A program made the translations under genes and the position numbers. From NCBI RefSeq assembly GCF_009754945.1, contig NZ_WPIN01000020.1:62001-126000 (forward strand): 64,000 nt of DNA. Reading direction: 5' to 3'. The notes under the pieces were generated by a model. That model searched no databases. It worked only from the letters and a program-made list of their open reading frames with translations, and had not been told where the DNA came from. Below are positions 49,782 through 58,749 of the stretch, piece after piece. Position 1 is the stretch's first letter; each line of letters begins with the position of its first letter. The DNA is from Spirosoma arboris (GTDB lineage: Bacteria > Bacteroidota > Bacteroidia > Cytophagales > Spirosomataceae).

Positions 49782-51194
49782 CTAATATGGATCGGTTTCA
49801 TTGCCACGTGATGGCTGAAGCGCTTCCATAAGCTTATCGAACCAACCTTTTTTGGGTGGCTCGGGCGTTTCTTGGATCTTGCCACCTCCGCCTATGGGTT
49901 TAACGGTTGTGCCACCCCCAATTGGGTAGACTGGCCTACCGCCTGAGCCAATTGGTTGATCTTCTTCTTTATGGGCTCGATTTGGATCGCTAATAAACGA
50001 AATACGATTGTCGATCGTCTTGTAACCTGCCCATACTAAACCAACAGCAGTAGCATAAGCAGGATCGCCAACCAGATCGGCACGGCCATTGGGTTCAAGA
50101 TGTTCTGGAAAGCCAACCCGAACTTCTTCAACTCCCGTTACACGTCCAAAAATATGTTCTACACCCGGAATCAAAGCTGAACCACCGGTTAGTACAAGTC
50201 CACCCAGCAGTTTACCGTCGTAGCCCGACCGAATAATTTCAGCCTGAACCAATGCGGCAATTTCGCGCAGTCGATCTTCAATAATAACGGCTACATTTTT
50301 CAGTAGGACGTCTTTCGGTTTGCGATTACTGAGCCCAGGTACAGCAACTACCTCATTTAGATTGTATTCACCGGGATTAGCGCTTCCAAATTTCTTCTTG
50401 AGCAATTCCGCCTGATTAGGGAGAATTTTACATCCTGCCTGAATATCGGATGTCAGACTATTTCCGGCCCAGGGAAAAACGGCTACATGGCGAAGCACAT
50501 TCCGGTAATAGATAGCCATTTCGGTGGTGCCACCGCCAATATCGACCAAGGCAACACCGGCATATTTTTCTTCGTCAGTCAATACAGCTAAACCCGATGC
50601 CAAAGCTGACAGCATCATGGTGTCCTGCGCGAGGTTATTGCGTGTAATACACTTACGAATGTTCCGGGCTGCGTTTGCTTGGGCTGTAATTAATTGAAAA
50701 TCAGCACCAAGCTTCACACCATTTCGACCAACAGGCTGATTGATATTCGTTTCGGTATCGACTACGAAATCCATTGGCAGAACGTGGATAATTTCCTTGT
50801 CGGCCGGAATCGACGTACGATACATATCATTCAGTAAATGATCAATGTCTTCGGTCTGCACTTCATCGCCCGACGATGAGCGCGTAATACTCCCACTCGA
50901 TTTAACCGACGTAACGTGCGAACCACTGAAACTGACATTAACTAAATGAATGTTCAGGTTAGATTGGTTAGATGCCTCTGCTACAGCTCGCCGGATAGCG
51001 TTCACTGTATTATTCACATTCACGACAGACCCTTTGGCTACTCCATCGGTTAGATTCGTTTCTCCAACGCCCAACACTTCGAGCGTTTCCTGTTCTTTGT
51101 TATTCCGAATCAACCGTCCGGCCACGGCACACACCTTAGTGCTGCCAATGTCCAGACCTACTACAATTTTTTCGTCCATGCCCGTTGATGTCAT
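49782..51194 (-). CDS. ftsA: cell division protein FtsA
   Basis: The actin-like membrane tether of FtsZ. VGLDIGSTKVCAVAG (phosphate 1), VALVDIGGGTTEMAIY (phosphate 2) and LVLTGGSALIPGV (adenosine) are the ATPase motifs, with the 1C domain (SHT-type) between. The C-terminus KKGWFDKLMEALQ is the amphipathic membrane-targeting helix. The start at 51194 overlaps the ftsQ stop as ATGA, which suggests coupled translation; ATG at 51179 (MDEKIVVG) is also possible. 470 residues. Confidence 0.97.
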   Translation of the reverse strand: MTSTGMDEKIVVGLDIGSTKVCAVAGRLIRNNKEQETLEVLGVGETNLTDGVAKGSVVNVNNTVNAIRRAVAEASNQSNLNIHLVNVSFSGSHVTSVKSSGSITRSSSGDEVQTEDIDHLLNDMYRTSIPADKEIIHVLPMDFVVDTETNINQPVGRNGVKLGADFQLITAQANAARNIRKCITRNNLAQDTMMLSALASGLAVLTDEEKYAGVALVDIGGGTTEMAIYYRNVLRHVAVFPWAGNSLTSDIQAGCKILPNQAELLKKKFGSANPGEYNLNEVVAVPGLSNRKPKDVLLKNVAVIIEDRLREIAALVQAEIIRSGYDGKLLGGLVLTGGSALIPGVEHIFGRVTGVEEVRVGFPEHLEPNGRADLVGDPAYATAVGLVWAGYKTIDNRISFISDPNRAHKEEDQPIGSGGRPVYPIGGGTTVKPIGGGGKIQETPEPPKKGWFDKLMEALQPSRGNETDPY

Positions 51195-51964
51195 TCGCAA
51201 ACTATTTGATTTCGGTACTGGACGCTTACCCGGCTATAACGATCCCATCCTTTGGCTGGTAAAACGTCCGTATAGACTAATTTTAACTTTCTAAACTTAG
51301 CATCCAGTTCGGTGGGTGGCCCAAATTCAATCTGATGATTACCCATTTGCGGCCACATGGTCACCTCACCCTGTTTATCAACTGATAGTTCGGCGATTTG
51401 TGCACGCCAGAACGAATCATTATGTATTCGTTTTAATAAATCCAGTAACGCCTTGTTTCGTTCACTAGCCAACGAACGATTCTGATCGAAATAATTACCG
51501 GTCAGAATTGGAACGCGGGCCGAGTAATTCATTGAGATCGGGAAAAAATGCCCATCCTCACTTACATACTGTCCTGATACTGTTCTTGCCCCATCACTAG
51601 CGGTCACTAACCGGGCCAACGGTCGAGGTTGTTCGATCACGACGAGTAAGGTACCTGTTAAATCACGAGAAATCTGACAATTTTTTACCAATCCATGTTG
51701 TTTTAACCTCTTTTCCAATCGTCGTAAATCAACATCGGCATAATCTTTGCCTATAATTGGATCGGCACCCTCGTTAGTCAGATAGCCCATTGCGTCCCGA
51801 CGGGTCAGAAAACGGTATCCATCAGTCTGATCGATCCGTATAATCACCGCCTGAACATGCTTCTGCCCATGCCGAATTTCGGTAAAAGCAATGAGGCCAA
51901 ACAGACTCAAAAGCCCTCCGAAGGCGAACAACCACTTTTTGGATGATTTAAAGGTAGAAAACAT
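51191..51964 (-). CDS. ftsQ: cell division protein FtsQ/DivIB
   Basis: A 257-residue bitopic membrane protein: short cytoplasmic N-terminus, one transmembrane helix (LFAFGGLLSLFGLIAF), then POTRA-like and beta domains in the periplasm (IDQTDGYRFLTRRDAMGYL, LKQHGLVKNCQISRDLTGTLLVVIEQPRPLARL). It recruits FtsL/FtsB and the FtsW/FtsI synthase to the division site. Its 3' end overlaps ftsA by 4 bp. Confidence 0.93.
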   Translation of the reverse strand: MFSTFKSSKKWLFAFGGLLSLFGLIAFTEIRHGQKHVQAVIIRIDQTDGYRFLTRRDAMGYLTNEGADPIIGKDYADVDLRRLEKRLKQHGLVKNCQISRDLTGTLLVVIEQPRPLARLVTASDGARTVSGQYVSEDGHFFPISMNYSARVPILTGNYFDQNRSLASERNKALLDLLKRIHNDSFWRAQIAELSVDKQGEVTMWPQMGNHQIEFGPPTELDAKFRKLKLVYTDVLPAKGWDRYSRVSVQYRNQIVCE

Positions 51965-52000
51965 CTGTAAATAAGATGAATTGTTTTTCAGTTATTTTAT

Positions 52001-53386
52001 CTATTGGTAGGTTACGATAGATTTTAATGTTGGTAATAGTTGGTCAATATCACCAGCCCCAATGGTGACAAGCAGTGAAGGCTTCATTTTTCGCACAACG
52101 TCGGGTAATTCAGCTTTGGTGCATTTTTGTTTAGTTTTCGAGTGTACGCCCCGAAAAATCAGGTCTGACGTAACACCTTCCATCGGTAATTCGCGTGCGG
52201 GATAGATATCCAGTAAAATGACGTTGTCGGCTATTGACAGACTTTCTGCAAAACCTTCTGCAAAATCGCGGGTACGACTGAATAAATGAGGCTGAAAAAT
52301 TGCCGTTAGTTCCTGGTCTGGATACAAAGCTTTCACCGACGATAAGAAAGCCTGCACTTCTGCAGGATGGTGAGCATAGTCGTCGATAAGCACGGCTTCA
52401 TCAGTTTTAACAATATATTCAAATCGTCGACGAACACCTCGATACGTAGTTAGCGCCGACCTGATAGCTTCTGGCGCTACACCTACTTCCAGCGCTACGG
52501 CCCCGGCCGCAACTGCATTTTCAACGTTATGAAATCCGGGCACCATCAAGTGAATATCAGCAATAATTCCTTTTGGATGAACCAGATCGAATATAAATGC
52601 AGCCTGGTCAATTCGAAGATTTTGACTGTAATAGTCGCCTGCCTTGAGAGAATACTGTCGAACCTCCGCTTTTGTTTTGTCTGCCAGAGATAAACCTTGC
52701 TTCATGAACAAAATACCATCGGTTTCGATTTGGTTTACGAATTTACCAAATGACTCAAGTACAGCGTCGTGGGCTCCGTAGATATCCAGATGATCTGCAT
52801 CGGTCGAAGTTACGATGGCATAGGTTGGGAATAAAGTCAGAAACGACCGATCAAATTCGTCTGCCTCGACGACACAAACAACTGAGCGAAGGTCTTCGGC
52901 AGGTTCGTTGAGCAGGAAATTTGTGCCGTAATTATTCGTAATTCCGCCCAGAAAAGCCGCACAGTTTACGCCTGCAGCGCGTAGAATATGCGCAACCATT
53001 GATGACGTGGTGGTTTTTCCATGCGTTCCCGCAACCCCAATTGTTGTCATCTGCCCTGCCAACAAGCCCAGAACCTGTGAGCGTTTTTGGAGCGTAAACC
53101 CTTTTTCGGTAAAGTAAATGTATTCAGCGTGCGTTTTAGGAACGGCAGGCGTATATATAACCAAGGTTTCGGCAGAGTTTTCCCGAAAGGCAACTGGTAT
53201 CTGGTCAACGTCTTCGGTAAAATGAATCGCCATACCTTCTGCTTGCAAGGCATCGGTCAGGGCAGTAGGCGTTTTGTCATAGCCAACTACAGTGTAGCCA
53301 TTAACCTTAAACCAGCGGGCTAGCGCACTCATGCCGATGCCGCCGATACCGAGGAAATAAATGTATTTGAATTGGTCTAATGTCAT
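52001..53386 (-). CDS. murC: UDP-N-acetylmuramate-L-alanine ligase
   Basis: Adds L-alanine to UDP-MurNAc in peptidoglycan precursor synthesis. 461 residues with the Rossmann-like GIGGIGMSALARW, the Mur ligase ATP motif GTHGKTTTSSMVAHIL, EADEFDRSFL and DDYAHHPAEV motifs. ATG at 53386 is preferred to a TTG seven codons upstream because that segment is taken up by the inverted repeat. It lies between murG and ftsQ in the standard dcw order. Confidence 0.97.
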   Translation of the reverse strand: MTLDQFKYIYFLGIGGIGMSALARWFKVNGYTVVGYDKTPTALTDALQAEGMAIHFTEDVDQIPVAFRENSAETLVIYTPAVPKTHAEYIYFTEKGFTLQKRSQVLGLLAGQMTTIGVAGTHGKTTTSSMVAHILRAAGVNCAAFLGGITNNYGTNFLLNEPAEDLRSVVCVVEADEFDRSFLTLFPTYAIVTSTDADHLDIYGAHDAVLESFGKFVNQIETDGILFMKQGLSLADKTKAEVRQYSLKAGDYYSQNLRIDQAAFIFDLVHPKGIIADIHLMVPGFHNVENAVAAGAVALEVGVAPEAIRSALTTYRGVRRRFEYIVKTDEAVLIDDYAHHPAEVQAFLSSVKALYPDQELTAIFQPHLFSRTRDFAEGFAESLSIADNVILLDIYPARELPMEGVTSDLIFRGVHSKTKQKCTKAELPDVVRKMKPSLLVTIGAGDIDQLLPTLKSIVTYQ

Positions 53387-53390
53387 TTTT

Positions 53391-53459
53391 GTCTGGGTCA
53401 AGCTCAACCTTGGCCCGTTAAAATATAGTTATACGGCCAAGCCTGAGCTTGGCCCAGAC
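53391..53459. repeat. 25-bp inverted repeat overlapping the end of murG
   Basis: Arms 53391-53415 and 53435-53459 pair at 22 of 25 positions (GTCTGGGTCAAGCTCA... and its complement). The right arm encodes the last residues of MurG and the left arm ends 4 bp before the murC ATG. Confidence 0.85.
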
Positions 53460-54541
53460 AGCTTAATTACTTCACTTGCAATGTCGCGGGCAGCATTGGG
53501 CTTGGCTAACGTTTTAATTTCGACACTCAGCTGCTGCCGTTGAGTCGGATTGTTCAGCAAATTTAAAGCAGCAGTAACAAGTTCTTCACGTGCCGTTCGA
53601 TCATTGACAAGTAAGGCTGCCTTATGATCAACTAAGCTCATCGCATTTTTGGTTTGATGATCTTCGGCGGCTGTTGGTAAGGGAACCAGAATAGCCGGAC
53701 GACCTACCAGACATAATTCAGATACTGATAAGGCTCCTGCCCGAGATACGACAGCATCGGCAACGGCATACGCTTTATCCATATCATAAATAAAATCGTA
53801 TGGCTTAATTAATGATGAGCCAAGCGTGGCCACAGCTGTTCGTGCCCGTTCAATGAAGGCCGGCCCTGTTTGCCAAATAACCTGAATACCTGCATCGACA
53901 AAACGCGCCAGCCCACCTTCTATACTCTCGTTTAGAGTTCGTGCACCCTGACTGCCCCCAATAATTAATAATGTTGGTCGGTTAGTTTCGAGGCCAAACA
54001 ACTTAAGGCCAGCATCCACTTGCTGATCAGCAAACTGAATATCACTCCGAACAGGGTTTCCGGTTAGTTTAATCTTATCAGCCGGAAAGAACGCGTCCAT
54101 ACCAGGGTATGCAACGCAAATGCGTTGTGCCCAGCGAGCTAAGACTTTATTCGTGAGACCAGCATACGAGTTTTGTTCCTGGATGAGCGTCGGGATTCCT
54201 TTTAGCGATGCCGCAAGTAAAAGAGGACCGCTGGCATAGCCACCTACACCTACGGCAACATCGGGCTGGAAGTCACGAACGATTTGCCTCGCCTTAAGTA
54301 AGCTCCGACCTAATTTTAGTGGAAAACCAAGGTTGGCCAGTGTTAACTCTCGTTTGATACCTACGACAGGTAACCCCACGATTTCATACCCTGCACGAGG
54401 TACTTTTTCCATCTCCATCTTGCCTTCGGCCCCAACAAATAGAATCTTCGTTGATGGATCTATTGCCTTCAGCTCATTGGCAATGGCAATGGCTGGATAG
54501 ATATGGCCACCGGTTCCGCCCCCACTGATAATAACTTTCAT
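53429..54541 (-). CDS. murG: UDP-N-acetylglucosamine-lipid I GlcNAc transferase MurG
   Basis: Makes lipid II from lipid I at the inner face of the membrane. 370 residues of the GT28 type: GGGTGGHIYPAIAIANEL (G-loop 1), GVGGYASGP (G-loop 2), IGGSQGART (G-loop 3) and SRAGALSVSELCLVGRPAILVP (C-domain GlcNAc site). The last codons (GPSSGLAV) lie in a palindrome arm, so the tail is probably not part of the fold. It lies between ftsW and murC as usual. Confidence 0.97.
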   Translation of the reverse strand: MKVIISGGGTGGHIYPAIAIANELKAIDPSTKILFVGAEGKMEMEKVPRAGYEIVGLPVVGIKRELTLANLGFPLKLGRSLLKARQIVRDFQPDVAVGVGGYASGPLLLAASLKGIPTLIQEQNSYAGLTNKVLARWAQRICVAYPGMDAFFPADKIKLTGNPVRSDIQFADQQVDAGLKLFGLETNRPTLLIIGGSQGARTLNESIEGGLARFVDAGIQVIWQTGPAFIERARTAVATLGSSLIKPYDFIYDMDKAYAVADAVVSRAGALSVSELCLVGRPAILVPLPTAAEDHQTKNAMSLVDHKAALLVNDRTAREELVTAALNLLNNPTQRQQLSVEIKTLAKPNAARDIASEVIKLSGPSSGLAV

Positions 54542-54552
54542 TCTATGTAGAA

Positions 54553-54626
54553 TTCAATGTTTCAGGTTCAATGTTTCAGGTTCAATGCTTATTAACATGA
54601 ACCTTGAAACCTTGAACTTGGAATGA
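54553..54626. repeat. 14-bp tandem repeat and inverted repeat, ftsW/murG
   Basis: TTCAATGTTTCAGG is repeated about 2.5 times at 54553-54587. An imperfect complement (CCTTGAAACCTTGAA) follows at 54602-54616, forming a stem-loop in the ftsW-murG spacer. Confidence 0.8.
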
Positions 54627-54630
54627 CAAT

Positions 54631-55752
54631 CTATATTTTACTTTCATCGGCCTCATCACGACTAACACTAAGAACAATGCCAATCGCTAAACCTGTGAAT
54701 ATCAATGATGTTCCTCCCATACTCAATAAGGGTAAAGGTTGACCTGTTACAGGTGCTAAGCCAATAGCCACACAAATACTGGCAAATGCCTGAAAAACAA
54801 TACTGAATGTGAGGCCTGCTGAGAGTAACCCACCAAACGGTCGAGTTGCTTTCTGGAGCGTTTTCATACCTCGCCACAAAAACCACAAATAAGCTAGCAC
54901 AACGGGAATACCGCCTAATAGAAGCCCATATTCTTCAACAATAATGGCGTAAATGAAATCAGAAAATGGATTAGGCAGTGTATTGCGCTGATGGCTGTTG
55001 CCAGGCCCTTGACCGGTCAGTCCACCATTGGCAAGTGCGATGTACGACTGCTCGACCTGATAGACGATGGTGTCTGAGTCTGAAAAACTTTTAACTCGAT
55101 TAACGGCTGTTCCCAAACGTTGACCTGCCGCTAAGGCAATGCCCCCAAAGACGACGCAAACAGCAATCATATAGCCCAAATAGCGAACTGGAACACGGCC
55201 AATATACATTAGCAGAAAGCAGGTTGCGCCTAATAAAAGAGCTGTAGATGTATTGGAGAGGATTATAAGCGAGCAAATAAGACCTATCCAGAGAATAAGA
55301 TTGAACAACACTGTTGGGTCATTCATAAAACGCTGCCGTTTGGCTAGCATCGCAGCTAGATTAGAAATGAGCGCCAGTTTTGCTAAATCAGATGGCTGGA
55401 ACGTCTGATTTATAATGGGAATGGTTACCCAGCGCGATGCATCATTCAGAGTCGAGCCTTTAAAGAAAGCCCATAACAACAGAGGGACAGAAAGCCAAAG
55501 TCCATATTTCGACAGACGGGCATAATACACATAATTAATCTTATGAGCGAAATAGGTGCAGGCCAATCCAATCAAAAGGAGAGACCCATGCTTGAGTAGA
55601 AAAACTTCAGTGTTTCCGTCGAGTTCCCGAAATGCCTTCGTTCCAGTTGCGCTATAAACAACCAGAACGCTCATAATCGAGAGATAGAGAACGATCCACC
55701 AGATTTGGCGATCGCCTTTAAGATGCGTACGAATCCACTCGCGGAGGGCCAT
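54631..55752 (-). CDS. ftsW: SEDS-family glycosyltransferase FtsW
   Basis: The septal peptidoglycan polymerase. 373 residues with about ten membrane helices (WWIVLYLSIMSVLVVYS, LLLIGLACTYFAH and so on). FQPSDLAKLALI, a charged loop with GQGPGNSHQRNTLPNPFSDF, and IVEEYGLLLGG are the family motifs; the aspartate in the loop is near the active site. ATG at 55752 is the domain start; an upstream frame in the palindrome is rejected. It is between murD and murG, the normal order. Confidence 0.95.
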   Translation of the reverse strand: MALREWIRTHLKGDRQIWWIVLYLSIMSVLVVYSATGTKAFRELDGNTEVFLLKHGSLLLIGLACTYFAHKINYVYYARLSKYGLWLSVPLLLWAFFKGSTLNDASRWVTIPIINQTFQPSDLAKLALISNLAAMLAKRQRFMNDPTVLFNLILWIGLICSLIILSNTSTALLLGATCFLLMYIGRVPVRYLGYMIAVCVVFGGIALAAGQRLGTAVNRVKSFSDSDTIVYQVEQSYIALANGGLTGQGPGNSHQRNTLPNPFSDFIYAIIVEEYGLLLGGIPVVLAYLWFLWRGMKTLQKATRPFGGLLSAGLTFSIVFQAFASICVAIGLAPVTGQPLPLLSMGGTSLIFTGLAIGIVLSVSRDEADESKI

Positions 55753-55760
55753 GTTTTCTG

Positions 55761-55827
55761 AATGATGAATGATGAATGATAAATGATAAATGCAACCTGC
55801 GGCATTCATCATTCATCATTCATCATT
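55761..55827. repeat. 7-bp tandem repeat and inverted repeat, murD/ftsW
   Basis: AATGATG/AATGATA is repeated four times at 55761-55788. The complement ATTCATC is repeated at 55804-55827. The right arm holds the murD stop (55809) and encodes MMNDE at its C-terminus. Confidence 0.88.
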
Positions 55828-57164
55828 AGGTTTTTAACTGCTGCTTTGAACTGGTTACCGCGATCTTCGTAATTTTTGAACAAATCAAAACTGGCGCAAG
55901 CAGGCGAAAGTAGAACCGTATCCCCTGATTGCGCTAGCTCAAGTCCTTTCGCTACGGCATCGATAATTGACTGTGTTTCATAAATGACCGGTACTTTCGA
56001 GCCGAAATACTCCACTAATTTATGGTTATCGACGCCAAGGCAAATCAAGGCTTTTACTTTCTGATCGACTAATTTATCTAATTGGCTATAGTCGTTGCCT
56101 TTGTCCTGACCACCAGCTATCCAGATTGTGGGAGCATCCATACTCGATAAGGCATAAAAAACAGAATCGACATTCGTTGCCTTCGAGTCATTGATGAATT
56201 GAATATGATTAATCGTTCCGGCTGGCTCAAGCCGATGAGCTGCATTCTGGAAGGTTTTTAGCCCAGTTGTAATCTCATCATTAGCTACTCCTATCGACTG
56301 AACTGCCAGTATGGCTGCCAACATATTGATTGCATTATGCGGACCCCGTAAGGGTGTTTCAGACTGCGAAATTGCAAATGAATGCGCCTTATTTGTTGCT
56401 ATTAATTCTCCATCATCCAAATAACCACCTTGCGAAACGGCTTTTTCTAATGAGATAGGAAGTTGATGTACCGATGGATTATGTTTGGTGAGTTCGTCCA
56501 GAATGGGCTGACTTTCTGCGAAATAAATAAAGTCATCGGTGGGAACTGCATTTTGCAAAATCCGAAATTTAGACGCTACGTAGTTCTGGAAGTTGTATTC
56601 ATAGCGGTCCAGATGGTCAGGTGTAATATTGAGTAACACCATTACATTGAGATGCACTTTATACATATCGTCTAACTGGAAACTACTTAGTTCCAGCACA
56701 AAATAGTCGAATGTATCTGTAATGACTTGTTCCGCAAAACTATCACCTATATTTCCTGCGAGGCCGACATTCAGCCCTGCCGTTTTAAGCAGATGATAAA
56801 TTAATAATGTTGTTGTGGTTTTACCGTTGCTTCCGGTTATACCAATCAGTTTGGCGTTCGTGTAACGGGCCGCAAATTCAATTTCTGAAATAATGGGTGT
56901 TCCCTGCGCTCGGAGCTTTTGTACTAAGGGTGCCTTTTCGGGGATACCAGGACTTTTTATTACTTCGATAGCATCCAGGATGCGTTCTTCTGTGTGATAG
57001 CCCTCTTCAAATGCAATAGTTTCTGCCTGGAGCGTTGCCCGGTAGCTTTCTTTCAGCGCTCCTTTATCGGATAAAAAAACATCGAACCCTTTGGCTTTTG
57101 CTAGCAAAGCAGCACCCACACCGCTTTCGCCCCCACCAAGAATAACTATTTTCTGGACTGCCAT
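55809..57164 (-). CDS. murD: UDP-N-acetylmuramoyl-L-alanine-D-glutamate ligase
   Basis: Adds D-glutamate to UDP-MurNAc-L-Ala. 451 residues: N-terminal Rossmann-like GGGESGVGAALLAKAKG, ATP motif ITGSNGKTTTTLLIYHLL, NITPDHLDRY, GPHNAINMLAA and NDSKATNVDSVFYAL, and the C-terminal LSPACASFDLFKNYEDRG. It is the first gene of the mur-fts block here; mraY, usually next to it, is 6.7 kb further on. It ends in a palindrome arm. Confidence 0.97.
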   Translation of the reverse strand: MAVQKIVILGGGESGVGAALLAKAKGFDVFLSDKGALKESYRATLQAETIAFEEGYHTEERILDAIEVIKSPGIPEKAPLVQKLRAQGTPIISEIEFAARYTNAKLIGITGSNGKTTTTLLIYHLLKTAGLNVGLAGNIGDSFAEQVITDTFDYFVLELSSFQLDDMYKVHLNVMVLLNITPDHLDRYEYNFQNYVASKFRILQNAVPTDDFIYFAESQPILDELTKHNPSVHQLPISLEKAVSQGGYLDDGELIATNKAHSFAISQSETPLRGPHNAINMLAAILAVQSIGVANDEITTGLKTFQNAAHRLEPAGTINHIQFINDSKATNVDSVFYALSSMDAPTIWIAGGQDKGNDYSQLDKLVDQKVKALICLGVDNHKLVEYFGSKVPVIYETQSIIDAVAKGLELAQSGDTVLLSPACASFDLFKNYEDRGNQFKAAVKNLMMNDE

Positions 57165-57204
57165 AGTGAATCTATACTACTGGCAAAATAACGCATAAAT
57201 GAAG

Positions 57205-57229
57205 AAGCCCCGACTATTGGCCAGGGCTT
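57205..57229 (-). terminator. short stem-loop between mscL and murD
   Basis: AAGCCC (57205-57210) and GGGCTT (57224-57229) form a stem after the mscL stop on the minus strand, with no long T tract. It may terminate mscL before murD. Confidence 0.45.
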
Positions 57230-57253
57230 TTCAAGCAAATTTTGTAAAAAGAT

Positions 57254-57586
57254 TTATTCTTTCGGTGCCATTGAATTTGACAATCGTGCGCGGTTGGCGG
57301 CTTTTACGATGAGAAAAATAACCCATGCAATAAGCAAAAATTGAATTAATGTGTTAAGGAAATTACCGTACCTAATAGCGACCTCGGGTGTTGTACCTAC
57401 TGCTTCCTTTAGCACAATCTTTAACTGGCTAAAATCAACTCCACCCAGCACTAAACCCAGAATTGGATTAATAATATCCTCAATTAACGACGTGGTAATT
57501 TTACCAAAGGCAGCGCCAATAATGACGCCAACGGCCAGGTCGAGTACGTTACCCTGAGCAATAAAAGTTCGAAATTCGCTTAACAT
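57254..57586 (-). CDS. mscL: large-conductance mechanosensitive channel MscL
   Basis: A 110-residue pentameric channel subunit that opens at high membrane tension. MLSEFRTFIAQGNVLDLAVGVIIGAAFGKI is the N-terminal helix and pore-lining TM1, followed by SLIEDIINPILG, the periplasmic loop GGVDFSQLKIVL, and TM2 FLLIAWVIFLIVKAANR. It is shorter than the usual 130-140 residues mainly in the C-terminal cytoplasmic bundle. It is a single gene between a DUF3078 gene and murD. Confidence 0.96.
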   Translation of the reverse strand: MLSEFRTFIAQGNVLDLAVGVIIGAAFGKITTSLIEDIINPILGLVLGGVDFSQLKIVLKEAVGTTPEVAIRYGNFLNTLIQFLLIAWVIFLIVKAANRARLSNSMAPKE

Positions 57587-57661
57587 AAGGGCGCATTGTT
57601 TAGGGTTAGAAATATAACTAATACGGATACATACGGTAAAGTATGCACTCTTTAGTTCAAA

Positions 57662-58675
57662 TCAAAATCGGCCTTCGCCGGGTTTCGCGGGATCCTTTTT
57701 CGTTTTAAAGGAACTGATGTTATAAGATAACCCAATAGCCAGCGTTTGCTGAACCTGTAGTGATGAACTAAAATCTTTATTGTAAAGTAAAATCAGCCCG
57801 AATGTAGTATTCAGATAACGACTTGCTTTAGCGGTCATAATAAGATCGAGCCGATGGTTGATATTATCTAAGCTTGCATACTGCGTAAAGAGTTGATAAC
57901 GAGCATTTACCGATACATTCTGACTTATGTTTCGATTTAAGGCTGCTTGTAATTGAAACGCCAGCCATTCTGTCCGGCTACTTTTACCTGGAGCAACACC
58001 ATAAGCTGTTTGAGTAGCATCAGGAATATAGGTACCATCTGCCAATTGTCTCACTCGAACGCTCTGGTCGGCTAAGAATGTAAAACGTGGGGCTATGGGG
58101 CTAATTCGGAGGGCAAACCAGTCGTTGGGTTTATAAGCTAAACCGGCAGCCAACGTCAATTGCGCAGGGGCAAAAAAGTTAGATACGCGCAGCCGGGTTT
58201 GGTCGGCAGGAAGTTGATCGTACCGATAACCAGGGGCAAAAAACGTATTGAACGTTCCTGAGGCAAACAAATCCCATTTTGGCGCGATTTTATGGCCTAA
58301 TACCGAAATGATAATGATCTGGTCGGCAGCTTTGCGGGTATTTCCTAACTGAGTAACATAACCCAATTGTAAATCAGCCGTATTATCCCAGGAGGTTTTC
58401 CCTTTTTCGTAGAGGGCACGAGCTGCCACAACGCCACCTATGGCAACTGAATTAACGCCACCGCCCGACCAATTACTAAACGATGCCTGATTGAAGTTGA
58501 CCCCTCCACTGAATGATCGCTGCCAGTAAGACGTGTCTGGCTTAATAGCCACTATATCTTTAAAATTCGTTGTGACCCGAACGGAATCGGGCGGGACAAC
58601 CTTGGGTGAGTCCTGAGCCAACGCATGGTTCAGGCAAATCCCAATCATAAGTACAGATAGTGCACTTGTTTTCAT
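57662..58675 (-). CDS. DUF3078 domain-containing outer-membrane-associated protein
   Basis: A 337-residue exported protein with a signal peptide (1-20). The DUF3078 signature is clear: WQRSFSGGVNFNQASFSNWSGGGVNSVAIGG near residue 51 (read in pieces under the family pattern), followed by amphipathic strands ending in LAIGLSYNISSF. It is a predicted beta-barrel found widely in Bacteroidota. Function unknown. Confidence 0.9.
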   Translation of the reverse strand: MKTSALSVLMIGICLNHALAQDSPKVVPPDSVRVTTNFKDIVAIKPDTSYWQRSFSGGVNFNQASFSNWSGGGVNSVAIGGVVAARALYEKGKTSWDNTADLQLGYVTQLGNTRKAADQIIIISVLGHKIAPKWDLFASGTFNTFFAPGYRYDQLPADQTRLRVSNFFAPAQLTLAAGLAYKPNDWFALRISPIAPRFTFLADQSVRVRQLADGTYIPDATQTAYGVAPGKSSRTEWLAFQLQAALNRNISQNVSVNARYQLFTQYASLDNINHRLDLIMTAKASRYLNTTFGLILLYNKDFSSSLQVQQTLAIGLSYNISSFKTKKDPAKPGEGRF

Positions 58676-58749
58676 AGCGTGTATTGAAAGTTACAGTCCC
58701 TCTGACGAGGTAGGTAGTCTTTGGTAACGACTGTCCACCTCGTAGCAGG

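Noticed and set aside
55753..55812. Upstream extension of ftsW
   Set aside because: The segment is translated palindrome sequence and no FtsW protein begins that way; ATG at 55752 matches the family.
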